Position numbers and translations under genes: made by a program | DNA from: Lepisosteus oculatus | Lineage: Eukaryota; Chordata; Actinopteri; Semionotiformes; Lepisosteidae | Assembly: GCF_040954835.1 (NCBI RefSeq) | Contig: NC_090711.1 | Location: 9,369,501-9,433,500 of the forward strand | DNA length: 64,000 bases | Direction of reading: 5' to 3' | The notes under the pieces: model-generated | Database searches by the model: none | What the model was told of the DNA's origin: nothing | The model's input: the letters and a program-made list of their open reading frames with translations, nothing else | In this document: positions 23,968 to 34,963 of the stretch, in pieces | Layout of the letters: the number at the start of each line of letters is the position of its first letter | How positions within the stretch are numbered: the stretch's first letter is position 1

Positions 23968-26900
23968 CTGGGGAAACAGCGACACGGCGTTTCAGCTCTC
24001 CCTCTCCCTCACGAGAGCACGGTGACCCGCGCACACCACGTTCCACGGGGGTAGAGTCTGACAGTCACTTCATCCCCGTCGCGTCCTCGCCTCGCAAAAG
24101 AGAACCTCCGTCACACGAGCACCATGCGGCCCTCACGAAGACACTGCATCCATTCTGCTGCGGGAATGCTGTTCCTCCCCTCCAGAGGGCTGGCAGGTGA
24201 GGTGCCAAGTTTCCATCAGTTACTACAAGCAGTGTATAGCAAATAAACACTCCTGCCCAGTCTGTCACTCCCAGACCTCCCCCTGACTTGGTCTCTTGTA
24301 CACAGTAATCAGTGTATCAGCAAGCCCGCGTCACGCTTACTGACAATCACCACGCTCGATACTTCACCTTAATTTATTGCTAACAAGGACTTGACTACGC
24401 TGCCTGGGGGTTCTGTCTGAGGTGGCCTAGTCCAGCCTTCAACAAACCGATGGTAAAAAAAAATCTCTCCTCTCTCACTTAGGAGGTGATCTAGTGCCGA
24501 GGCAACAGTGCGCTGTCAAGTGAGTGAACCGTGGTCAGTGGTCAGTCATGAAGGGTCAAATAATCAAAACGACGCCACAAAACGTTCCGTCAATTTCCAA
24601 ATGATATATTCTTAGATTGTTCTTAGTTTTCCTAAAAACATGCTGTACATGGACAGGTAAGTTTCTCTTGCTGCTCAGCGTGTTCAGTGACCAGCCAGCT
24701 GCAATGGATGTGTTTCAGGCCTGCACGCTCACCTTTCTGCCTCTTCCCCATCGCCATGGCAGCGCCGATGCTGGTTGCCAAGGGCAGGAGGCTGGCACTC
24801 CACACAGACAATGTGGCCCTCACGGAGGTACCGCATCCAGTATGTGTGGGGCCCAGTGGTGTACTGACAGCCAGCAGTGAGGGACATCAGCTGGAACTCC
24901 ACACAGTACCTTCGGTGGAAGAGAGTTAATGATACCTTTAGTGAGGCACTCTCAGTGTCCTGTTTACCCCTTACACAAAGGGTTGTGAGAGTGTGGAACA
25001 AGCTACAGTTTCTTAAATTAACTTGATTTGTAGTGTATTAAAGTCTTCAAAAGTATTAGTATCAATCAACCCCTATATTGACATTCCTATTTTTAAATGT
25101 TTTCAAAATGCTCAGTTGCGTTGCTTTGATTTCAGATATATTGAATGTACAAAATCATGTGCATTAGACATTCAGCATTAAAAGATAAGAAAAATTACAT
25201 TGGGAAAAGGCATCTGAGGTCCATTTTGCTCAGCTATATTACATTTCACATAATTCTTTATTTAACCATTTACATCAATTCAGGACAAAGTCTTATTTTC
25301 AATGTCTTGCTATTGGTGAGTCCTATAAATGGTTTGGCACTGTTAGTAGGCAAGGAAAGAGACAATTGTAAGTATCCAGCTTTCATGTCGTGAGTCTGTG
25401 TAATTTAGGAATGAATTATCTCATTGTCTTGGGTGGAAGCTTTTTTCTGAGGTCAGTAGTTGAAGAAACCCACCCAGTGATGTCCTTGCTGCTAGCCAAG
25501 TCTCTCTTCTTCCTGGCTTTCCCAAAACCACCCGTGGTGATTAATGCAGGAACTGGGGATGATCAATAAAACAGGTAATTAAAATCTTACTTGCGGGTTT
25601 CTGGTGGCACGGGAGGTTAATTACAAGAGATGGGTTGCCAGATCTGACTAAAGGCAGAAGTACATGAAATAATGGAGAGGAGAATATTATTCTCTTGATC
25701 CAGTTACAATTGTAAACAGTTGTGTGTGTTGGGGGATGCAGGCTTGACTGCAAACATATTTTTTTCTCAGACCAATGACCAATGAGTGGAAGGGAAAATA
25801 ACAGATTTTGAAAAATACAGTACAAGAAATATAATGTATTGTTGAAACGTTTGGTATTTTTACACATTAAACTACAACTGCCACATCCTTAAATGTTAAG
25901 ATACCGTATTTTTGCAGCAAGAATTTCTGACTTTATGGTGTTGCAGTCTGAATGACATCACTTACATCCATTAGATTTTCTAACTGCTTTATGCAATACA
26001 GGGTCGCAGGGCAGCCAAAACCTATCCCAGCAAGCACTGGGCAAGAGGCTGGATAGACCCTGGATGGGATGCCAGTCCATCACAGGGCACACGCAGACAC
26101 ACACAGATACAAACAAACACAGACACGCACAAACTCATACCAAGACCTGTTTCCCCGCAAGCCAATTAACCCACTAGTATGTCTTTGGACTGTGGGAGGG
26201 AACCGGAGTACCTGAAGGAAACCCACGTGGACACAGGAAGAACATACAGACTCCACACATACAGACAGTTCTGGAATTGAACCCAAGGTCCCAGCACTGC
26301 GAGACCACAATGCTAACCAACAGTTTCTGGAAAAACGCAAGCCAGAGACACTTCTACCCTGACCACGGAGGTGGATGAATGTGCCATCAGAGCGACAACA
26401 GTGCCAAAGACACAGCTCTGCTGCAGGAATGTAATCAGTCATCTTCATAGCTTAATAGTTCGATGGCTAAAAAGAGTGTATAATCCCTGCTCCCCTAGTC
26501 ATGTACTTAACTTTTGACTTTTAACTTTCTTTTAAACCTATAGCAAGTGTTGACGGAAGCCTCACTCAAGGACGGGAGACACTCTCTGTGGGGAGGCCAG
26601 TAGTCCACACAGCCGGCGCGCTCCTGGAGAGGAGGACACGGCACCCCGCCGTTCCGCGGCTCCCGGACCACGCGCCTCATCCGCACGCGGTAGGTGACCT
26701 GGCAGGCCTCGGCGCAGCCTGACCACACACTCCACTCGCCGACCGCGCAGGAAGCAGCTAAAACAGGGGGAGGACGAAGGAAATCAGTGCCGTCGCTGGC
26801 CACACCGCCACCTTCCAGGCTGATGTCAGAAGATCAACAAGTCCGTGGTCTAGGCTTTCTCCCTCTGGGCCAGAATTCCCAAAACAAGGCCCCGGAAACC

Positions 26901-27636
26901 ACATAATAGGGGGTGCCATCTTTCAGATGAGACATTAGCCACAAAGTCCTACTGTAGCTACTTGATCACTGAAGATGTCATGGCACTGATTATTCTTTAC
27001 TTATTCTGGGAACATATCCCTAAGGATATTTGGTGTATTTGCGGCAAGAATATTGAATGTGTATTTTGATATACTATTGGGAGACACAATGTGGGCCAGA
27101 TTCCAAACAATTGGTAATAGGTACAGTATGTCTAGTTAGGTGGCTAAGTTATGGTATAATACTCCAGAAGAAAATAACTCTTTAACTATAGTTTTGGAGT
27201 AATGAAAACAAAGATATGAGTACCCACTTATGAAGCAGGGTGTTTCTTTCCAGGTGCTCTCTGAGTGCAGCACCTCACCCAAGGGTACAACATCACTGTC
27301 CTACTCATAAACTCTCACTTACTGCCAAGTCCAGAGCCCTGACCACTAGTCCACAGTGCTGTCTTCCAGTATCTCCAGTCATGTTATGGGAATTAAAGTT
27401 TTTATGGCATCACCTGACAGCATTAGGGGTCTAACCTCTGTGTTCTGGCTAAAGTCCAGCTCTGAATCTGGCTTAATTCAATTTCCCAAATAGTTTAATT
27501 ACAGAATTGCTCACATCTCTGTCTTCAATAATATGTCACTAAATATGCTTGTAGGTGGATTGCTAATTGATGGTGAATGCAATCAGCACACCTGCAAAGT
27601 ACCAGAGTACTGTGTGAAGAAAATACAAGTAAATAC

Positions 27637-27691
<55 letters not shown>

Positions 27692-28433
27692 GTGTTGTTG
27701 TTCACTCGTTTTGGTTTTTCAGTCTTCCAACTCTGCACCATCTGTGTGGAGTTTGCGTGGTATCTTTGTGGCTGCTTGGCTTTTCCACTCACAGAGAAAT
27801 TGATGTCTCTATATTGCCTCTAATACCCGCCTTGTGCCAATTATCTGCAGGGTTAGGCTGTACTGGACCACTGCAGTCCTGTACTGTACCAAGCAGTTCT
27901 TGAAAATGAGTAGATGGACTCGAGTTGTGACAATGAGTAAATAGGCACACGCTTATTGTGTTTACTGCAACACTGTATTTAGTTCTTCTCCGACTCAACA
28001 CTGCCTGCAAGGACTGTTCAAACATTGATGCAAAGCGGAGAGTGCAGAGCAAAGAGAAGCGAAATGAATATGAAACACCCCCCAAAGAAAATAGCCTCTT
28101 TAGTAGCGAAAACACTTGCTTCCATACTTTTGAACTATAGCCTTCATTTTATAGATACATATATGTCTACTTTTTCTTTCCGTGCCTCTCCCGGCACATT
28201 ACATTACCTGGGCAGGCTTGCTGGTAGTCGTGGCAGCAGTCCAGGGCTGATGTACACGCCTGGTCACAGTAGCAGCTCCCGTACGACCTGTCGGGTCTCC
28301 ATCCCATACTGACGCAGGAGGGGTCCCTGCCGGTACAGCACAAGCCGGAGTCCACACACCCTCCTTCGCAGCTGGGGCTCTGTAGCCACAGCTCAGCGGC
28401 GCAAAGCATGAACGCTAACTCTCGGAATGCCAT
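23850..28433 (-). CDS. sbspon-like: SBSPON-family secreted protein (somatomedin B + TSP1 domains), complete five-exon gene
   Basis: Coding exons in transcript order are 28433-28208, 26757-26566, 25552-25474, 24909-24733 and 23967-23850. All junctions are GT-AG and phases agree, giving 792 nt and 263 aa, against 264 aa for human SBSPON as I remember it. Domains: signal peptide (about residues 1-24), somatomedin B domain (Cys-rich, ending CDQACTSALDCCHDYQQACP), one thrombospondin type-1 repeat (GEWSVWSGCAEAC.. to ERAGC), a basic linker (PALITTGGF), then the conserved C-terminus with YCVEF, YLREGHIVCVECQPPA and CSCPTVHSFLFI before TGA. The product is probably an extracellular-matrix protein; its exact role is not established. 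The start used is ATG at 28431-28433; an in-frame TTG lies three codons upstream. Human SBSPON lies beside KCNB2/STAU2, whereas this gene lies between kcnb1 and stau1, so I infer an ohnolog rather than the direct orthologue. It converges with kcnb1 and diverges from zfas1. Confidence 0.9.
24733..24909 (-). CDS. sbspon-like: SBSPON-like exon 4
   Basis: Acceptor CGAAG, then G completing a Gly codon. It encodes YCVEFQLMSLTAGC and YLREGHIVCVECQPPA to CHGDGEEAE. Donor GTGAGC is at 24732-24727. Length 177 nt. Confidence 0.9.
25474..25552 (-). CDS. sbspon-like: SBSPON-like exon 3 (short linker exon)
   Basis: A 79-nt exon with acceptor CCCCAG and donor GTGGGT. It encodes (I)PALITTGGFGKARKKRD to DITG, matching the position of the PAFITT segment in human SBSPON. 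Its length (1 modulo 3) is what the flanking exon phases need. Confidence 0.8.
25975..26320 (-). repeat. SINE-like repeat family B, copy 3 (fullest)
   Basis: Lies in intron 2 of the SBSPON-like gene. The order is 'actgctttatgcaatacagg', 'cctatcccagcaagcactgg', 'gatgccagtccatcacaggg', a CA-rich stretch, 'gtatgtctttggactgtggg', 'ggaagaacatacagactcca' and 'ccagcactgcgagaccac'. It is oriented opposite to the copies at 1025 and 61765. Confidence 0.7.
26566..26757 (-). CDS. sbspon-like: SBSPON-like exon 2 (thrombospondin type-1 repeat)
   Basis: 192 nt with acceptor TTTTAG and donor GTGAGG at 26565-26560. It encodes ASCAVGEWSVWSGCAEAC to GGVPCPPLQERAGCVDYW, i.e. the WxxW and Cys pattern of a TSP1 repeat. 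Confidence 0.92.
26905..27000 (+). repeat. dispersed repeat family D, 5' fragment
   Basis: 'gtgccatctttcagatgaga' begins this fragment in intron 1 of the SBSPON-like gene, and 'aaagtcctac' and 'atcactgaagatgtcatggc' follow. The same start precedes the fuller copy at 57940-58290. Confidence 0.5.
27640..27690. repeat. (ATT)n microsatellite
   Basis: About 17 perfect ATT units in intron 1 of the SBSPON-like gene. The poly-Leu, poly-Ile and poly-Asn ORFs across it are artefacts of the repeat. Confidence 0.95.
28208..28433 (-). CDS. sbspon-like: SBSPON-like exon 1 (signal peptide + somatomedin B)
   Basis: The ATG at 28431-28433 opens MAFRELAFMLCAAELWL, a plausible signal peptide. The somatomedin B domain follows with GLCCTGRDPSC and GSCYCDQAC. 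The exon ends ..ACP plus one base at donor GTAATG (28207-28202). Confidence 0.92.
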
Positions 28434-31400
28434 TTCTGTCAACGAATCTAAATGACAAAAATAAACCTTAAACCCAAAAAAAAAAATGAAGAAACAAAGT
28501 CAAGTTACACTTGAGACAGTGTAGCCAGGGCTACCTCTTAGTTTACTTGCGCTCTTAGTACCTGAAGCACCTGTGTTACTTTGTTTTGACCACTATTTCC
28601 TTTGAACATACTGTAAGTATTCATTTTGCTCTCTGTTAACGCTGACATTTTTTGTGCATCGCTTATTTTACCGAAACACAGAGATCAGTTTTATTCCGAT
28701 GGCTCCTCTGAAACGCAACATAATATCTCTGTTAAAACAAGTGTCCGGACAGCACTGTCCACCTGTGTCTGAAAATCAGAACAGCTAGAGCAAATCCGAC
28801 TCCCTCATTAAAATTGGAAAAGTGGACGTCAGCAAATATGTTACCTTCTGTCTTAGAGCGCTGACAAAGAATTGTACTGTAACTGGTGAGTAATATGGTG
28901 AGTTAACCTTTCGCACTCGAACTGTAAATTACAACCCCAACACGTTTAAAGAGACAGCACCTCTTCCAGTTTCGCTGTGTAAGTAACGTTTGCTTGGCGT
29001 TTATAAGGAGAAAGGTTGTCCGCTTCTTTGCCACACTAATAATATAATATTACCACGCTGCATCTTAGGCGTTGCTCCGGACAGTAAAAATAAGGCTGGT
29101 GATGTGATTATTGTGGTATACATTACATTATATACAATATACATTAGGGGTGAGATGTCTGATTGTCTTAAAAAATACAGAGCCGTTTTTGTTCAATTGT
29201 AACAATCCTGCTAGGATGTCACAGCGTTTTCAGAACCGGTTAAAAAAACAACAGATAATATTGTTACAAATGGATGGAGAAAACCAGAAAATGACAGAGC
29301 AGATAAATCCATTAAAAAATTAATCATCATCATAATTTCCAACTTGTAAATGACTTTTCCCAAGAATACATCTGAGAGATTTGTATAGTTAGAGGCACAC
29401 AGTTCTCTGACACAGCTTTGGTGAAAAGAATAGTAATTCAGACCCTCTGGGTTAAACAAACATTAACAGTGACAATACACACACTAAGCTACAGTACATA
29501 CAACATAAACATACAACACAACAAGTTACCCTGTGTACAAACTTTCAAATGAGATGTGACAGAGGCCTAACATCCGAATCACCCAGGAGAACCCCAGACT
29601 GTTAACAGCTACTCAAACTCTTATATAACGCCTTCAGGGGCCAAAAGAAGAGCAAGCTGCCTTCTAAACCAAACAGAATGCAACCTGCAGTTAAATCTGT
29701 CTCTCTTCAAACCTGGATGCCACAAAATGAACGGACCCACAACCAGGAGAGGCCGTTTTTTAACCAAGGGATTCTGTAGGTGGGAAATCAGTTCTGTAAT
29801 ATAACAGGCTCATTTAACAAGGGTCAAAGATTGAGCTCCAATCCGGTCTTCCTGGGTGATCACAAGGAGCTCTCTTTCTCACCCATCTCTCTCTTGCCTC
29901 GTGTCTTCCTCCCATCTTCTTCTGTACCTGCCTCTTTCACAGTGTCTTTCTGGACTGTTAATTGACACTTCATTTTCTACCCTGAACTTAATTAGCTATG
30001 GAAAACCAAGGTATATTTCACAGTTGCTTTGATCACCGAATCTGAGACCATTACATCTCAGCAAACTTCCCCATTGCGTTGAACGCTGGACATGCTGACA
30101 CTATCCAGGTCTCCCCATTGTATCGCTTCATAACAAGACCTCATTAAGCAATGTAATAGTTTAAGAGCAAGCAATTGAAATCTCATGCAGGCCTAAAATC
30201 AGCAGGCACCAAGACTGGAGCTCTGCATTGTCAGAGTTGGAAAACCTTGAGATTCTCTTACAAGAAAGGATTTGCAGACTATCACATTAAACCAAACCCA
30301 CAGACTGGCACCAGACATGCTAATCTTCCTACACATTACCGATAAAGAGTTTAACCTTGACATCCCTGTTTACAAGACTGATGTTGATGTAAGTTTCAGA
30401 CATAACATTTGAAGTTTGATTGGATTTCTTCCTGGTTCTTAAACGTGTTTCCATGCAGTCAGAGACTGGAGGTCCCTTGTGAATCAATTTTAAAAAAAAA
30501 ATTAAAAACTTACTGCAAACCTGTGACAGAATGCTGGTTTTATTCCTAAAAGAATAAATTTAACAACATTTCTATACTGAGCTGATTGCAGTGATATGGT
30601 CACCTGTATACTGCATATCCTCATGTATAAAGGTTTTGACTTTAAGGTTTTAAACCAACTGTATTAAACAGCAATTGGAGGATTTTTTTCTTTCCAGTGT
30701 GTAGAAATATAATATTCTTCTCCTTTAATTGTCTGAAAGTGGGAGATTGTTTCAGGACTCCATTACTGGAGATGTGAGTCTATGTTTTTATGGATCAGCC
30801 CGGTTTTTAAGTTTTGTTGTTTTATGCTGGCAGTCTGATTTGCAGTTTCTGAGCAAGCATGTGAAAAGAGTGGATTAATTTAATTCCAGAAATCGGCATT
30901 CATGCAGCAATAATGATAGTGGGAGAGAGTGATAAAATACCAGTTATAACACTTGATTTCTCCAAATCAAGCATTTTGCATGATATTTCCATACCTCAAC
31001 CTATTCATATATAATATTCATATAATCACTGCCTGTTCTTAAGAAGGACCATAACACAGAGCCCTTTCAGTATAAACTTGTATTATTGCTGAAGCATAAA
31101 TGTATGTCCTTATTGTTGCATACGATAATCACTATTAACAGCCTCCACAAAATATGTGGGAAATGATGAAACAAATGTGAATTAAATGTGTTAATTCATG
31201 GCTGGTATTAGGAATATTGATCTTAATAATGATCAGTCCAATCCATCATTAAAAAATTAAACAGTGTTACTGGAAATGAAAATTATATGATCAAAACACC
31301 ATTCTTTTAAGGAGTGCATTGAATGGATCACAGCCTGAGAATACATAAAAAACATTAAATATAATAGATATGCATCATGCTGATAAAGCCTTCTGGGTTT

Positions 31401-33327
31401 CAAGGCAGATAAGGTATAGCAATGTGTCTAATTTCACAGCACATAAAAATATTTCTAAGAACATGAAAAAGGTTGCAAACAAGAGGAGCCTATTGGTTAT
31501 TCAAACTGCAGTAGTAGACCATCAATTAAAAGACGCCACAGAGTCAGCTTTAGAGCACTAATAAGGTGATTGGTTCCATTCTCCTACAATCCTCTGTGTA
31601 AAGAAGCATCGCCTGTTTTCTCTCTCCAGTCTTCATAGGTTTGATTTCTGCTTGTGTCCCTGGGTTCTTGTGTTGCTACTGATTTTTAGAAAGCCTCCTC
31701 AGCTTAACATGGTCTTAGCTCACCCTGAGGCGTGCTGTCAGTGTTTTTCTTGGTAAACACCTGAGTGAAATACTTACTCATTAAGGGCTAGGAATCTGCT
31801 GTCCCCTTCCCCTGTGTCTAAGTTAGTTATTCCTTTCACACCAAAGGAATTTACGCTGGTTGCCTTTTTTCAGATAACCCCTGGAAAAACAAAATCTTTC
31901 TCATAACAAGGTGACCAAAACCATGTAAGACTCAAAGTGAGGTCTAGCTAATGGATTAAACTGCATCATGTAATTTTATCTTTACTTCCCCTGATGTAAA
32001 TTCTATGTTTTTAACTATATCACCAATGGTTATCACCAACCCATGGTTGACCTTGTTTCACCATTCTACACACATTTCCGATTTTGTATCTGTTTATTTG
32101 CACCTCATAACAGCAAGGCTGTTAGTTACTTGGCCTTACAAAGAGCACATTGAGAATACAAATTCCTGAAAAGACACCAAAATATTTCGACCAGTTAGTG
32201 CAGTGATCAGCGTATGTTGCCATGGGAACACTCTGGACTTCTGGCAGAAGGAGAGGACTTCCAAATAAGGGAGGAATGTGATTTGATGCTGAGAAGCCTT
32301 TCTGATTGGCAAGCATTCTTTGTAAGACCATACAAGGGTATCTATCTTGTGTACAACCGCTTATGTCAGTAGATTTTGTTTAAATGGTCTATTATCTGAC
32401 AATGCTAATGTCAATATGTATTGTATATGTATATGTATGGCAATAGACTCCTCTACTCTGATTTCCTGTCATATTACAAATGGGTGGATTTTCTGTGGTG
32501 CCAGGCTCAATTAATTTACTGAAGTTGACTTCTTGTAGGCTGATCTTCATACCAACTTTTCTTGAGTTTGCTTTCCTTCAAGCCTTGGAGTGCAGTAATT
32601 GTGTCGTGGTGAATTTCTAATACCCTGAGGAAACAACAAATACAATTTTACTTCAAAGGGTAAACTGTGCGTGTAGCGCCCTCTGTAGTTCCATCCCTGA
32701 ACAGTCTCCAAAAACCAGGTCAGCGATTGTCAGTCTATGGAACCTCATCACAGTCAACCATCCATGAAAAGAATGACTTAACTTACTTAAGGTACAGATA
32801 TTTAAAAGAAACATACTGAGCACACAGACAAGGGATACTTCTGTTGAACATAACATTTATGTTCAATTCAAAATCACAGGTAGAAATAATTTCAGAATTA
32901 AAAAAGACATATACATATACTGTATATCCATAATCCCTGAAAAAATATATACTAATGCATGACAAAAACACAATAAATTGAACATAAGCAGCTCATTGGC
33001 CACATGGACAATATTATTTACATTTTACATACAAAGCCGATATATTTGATTACCGTTTTAAACAGTCTGTTTCTTGGGGTAATTAAAATAATGAGCTTAG
33101 TCATTTGATTAAAAAAATTAAAACAATTAGGCATTCAGAATGATGTATTTGAGTTAATAAATTGAACAAAATTAGCTGATTAAAAATCCATATAAGTAAC
33201 GTAAATGACAACATAGTATTTAACACAAGAACAGCAGTGGGTTTGATGTACCTGGGTGTTGAAGACCACCTAGCTGCTTGTTGATAGTGAGAGTGGCCTG
33301 TCTGTGAGAAGATGAAATGTTCTGGTT
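28434..33327. other. intergenic, upstream of SBSPON-like gene; no gene seen
   Basis: The first few hundred bases should contain the SBSPON-like promoter and 5' UTR, but I cannot point to a TATA or other clear element. No ORF in the rest resembles a known protein. A family A repeat lies near 31640-32110. Notably, no znfx1 exon is visible here, although znfx1 is the divergent neighbour of ZFAS1 in mammals. Confidence 0.5.
31640..32110 (+). repeat. dispersed repeat family A, diverged copy
   Basis: Contains 'aaggtgaccaaaaccatgta', 'gtgaggtctagctaatggat' and 'acttcccctgatgtaaattc', in the order found in the copy at the left window edge. Confidence 0.4.
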
Positions 33328-34430
33328 TAGATAGATAGATACTTTATTGATCCCGGGAGGGAAATTGCACTGCAACAGCAGCTTTACACAGACAACACAG
33401 CCACAATGTAACGAATTATACAATAATAATAATAGTACAATACAATCAGTACAGTGAGGGGTGCACTAAAAGAGCTACTCACAGTCCGGACACACAAGGA
33501 ACAAACTAGAACAGAACAGTACGCAGAAAAATCGTATCACACATATGAATATAAATATAGATGTAAATATAGATAAAGATATAAATATAAATGTAGTAGT
33601 TCAGGTGGGGAACTGCATCAGCATGCGTAGGCTGCAAAGGAACAAGTAATAGGTTTATTCCATGCTGAAAAAAAGAAGAAAGAGAACACAACGTTTTGGC
33701 CGTGGAGCCTTCTTCAGGTGTGAATAAATAAATATAAATGACTAAATGACAAATGACTAAATATAAATATAAATGTATTGCTTATACATAAATGTATTGC
33801 ACGGGTCCCTGGCATATATTGCACAAAAAGCGGTTGTAAACAGGAAAAGAAAGAGAACAGATGTAGCAGTAGATGTGTAGATGTGTTCAGTCCAGAAACA
33901 GGTCACTGTCAATGTTGCCTCTGCCCAGACACAAGGTGGATGCACAGAATCTTCTTCTTATGGCAGAAGGCAAGAATGACCTCCTGTAGCGCTCCCTGTC
34001 GCACCGTGGATGAATCAGTCTATTGCTGAACGTGCTCTTCATTTCTACAAGCCTGTCATAGAGGGGATGGGAGATGTTGTCCATGATGGCCTCTAGTTTG
34101 GACACCATTCTCCTCTCAGCCACTACCTCCAAGGGGTCCAGGTCAGACCCAATGACAGAGCTTGCTCTCCTGATGAGCTTGTTCAGCCTTTTAGAATCCA
34201 CTGCTCTAATCCCAGGGCCCCAGCATACCACTGCGTAGAAAATGGCGCTCGCTACCACCGACTCATAGAACATATGTAGCATCTTACTACGCTCAGCAGA
34301 CTGGGCTGGAGAAACCAAGAAACCAGCTCTGTGAGGGGCAGGTTCCTGGGAGTAACCCCAGGGGCTTTTATCGCCATGGACTCTCTAAAAACTCATTTTC
34401 AGACGGAAGAGGCTGCGCCTTAAGAAATTC
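33328..34430 (-). pseudogene. L2/CR1-type LINE, 3' fragment of reverse transcriptase ORF
   Basis: The minus-strand reading 34318-33887 encodes MFYESVVASAIFYAVVCWGP, then RLNKLIRRASSVIG and DPLEVVAERRM, the C-terminal region typical of fish L2-like ORF2 proteins. The element continues to the characteristic 3' tail, seen on the plus strand as 'tagatagatactttattgat' near 33333 followed by 'cccgggagggaaattgcac'. The 5' end is truncated, with decayed coding traces up to about 34430. A family C repeat (33595-33730) interrupts it. It is not an active element. Confidence 0.75.
33595..33730 (+). repeat. dispersed repeat family C, copy 2, nested in LINE
   Basis: Contains 'gtggggaactgcatcagcat', 'ggctgcaaaggaacaag' and 'gaacacaacgttttggccgt', then 'ggagccttcttcaggtgtga'. 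It interrupts the LINE remnant on both sides, so it inserted later. Confidence 0.65.
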
Positions 34431-34889
34431 AAGAAATATATTACCCCCATCAGCAGAACAGACTGTGTCCTCATCTAGCATGAACATAATCTAAATGCCC
34501 AAAGGCTGTTCAGAGATAACTGTTCAGAGAGAGACAGAAATTTCTGGGGTGTCTGGCAGAGAGAATTGCTAAAGTGGTGATGTGGGGGTGGAATCTCTTT
34601 CAACACAGTAACGCCTCTGAGGCAGCTTAAGGGCAACCTTACAGCTATCAATACATGGGAAAAATCCATGGGCTCAGTTTCAGTTTCTGCTAACCTATAT
34701 TGTAGTAGGATAATGTAAGAATATACAGTTCGTAGGAGTAACATGGCACAACTTTACTAAAACAAAGCCAAGGTCGTGCCTTGGACAATGTTTTCTTCTA
34801 AGTCTTGTCCATAAGAACATCTGTGGGACCAACTCACCAGTACAGGATACAGTTGTTATTGGCGTACCTTCGCCAGCAGGCTGCACCGT

Positions 34890-34963
34890 ACTACATTTCC
34901 CGTCCATCAGTGCGAATCCCGCTGTGCGATTGCGTCAAATGCGAGCGCCGTCTTCTTTAAAAA
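34890..34963 (+). promoter_or_regulatory. zfas1: zfas1 promoter: ZNF143-like motif and TATA-like box
   Basis: ACTACATTTCCCG at 34890-34902 matches the ACTACAATTCCC-type element bound by ZNF143/Staf, common in housekeeping and bidirectional promoters. TTTAAAAA at 34956-34963 lies about 27 bases before a C followed by a pyrimidine tract (34983), a typical 5'TOP start. The region is locally CpG-richer than its surroundings. Confidence 0.55.

Noticed and set aside
23769-24200. 143-aa plus-strand ORF in a GC-rich segment
   Set aside because: Opposite strand of the real SBSPON-like exon 5; GC-rich sequence leaves antisense frames open.
27533-27903. ORFs with long poly-Leu, poly-Ile or poly-Asn runs
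   Set aside because: They are translations of the (ATT)n microsatellite at 27640-27690.
28434-28442. Start of the SBSPON-like protein three codons upstream
   Set aside because: The codon there is TTG; the first ATG in frame is at 28431-28433 and gives a good signal peptide.
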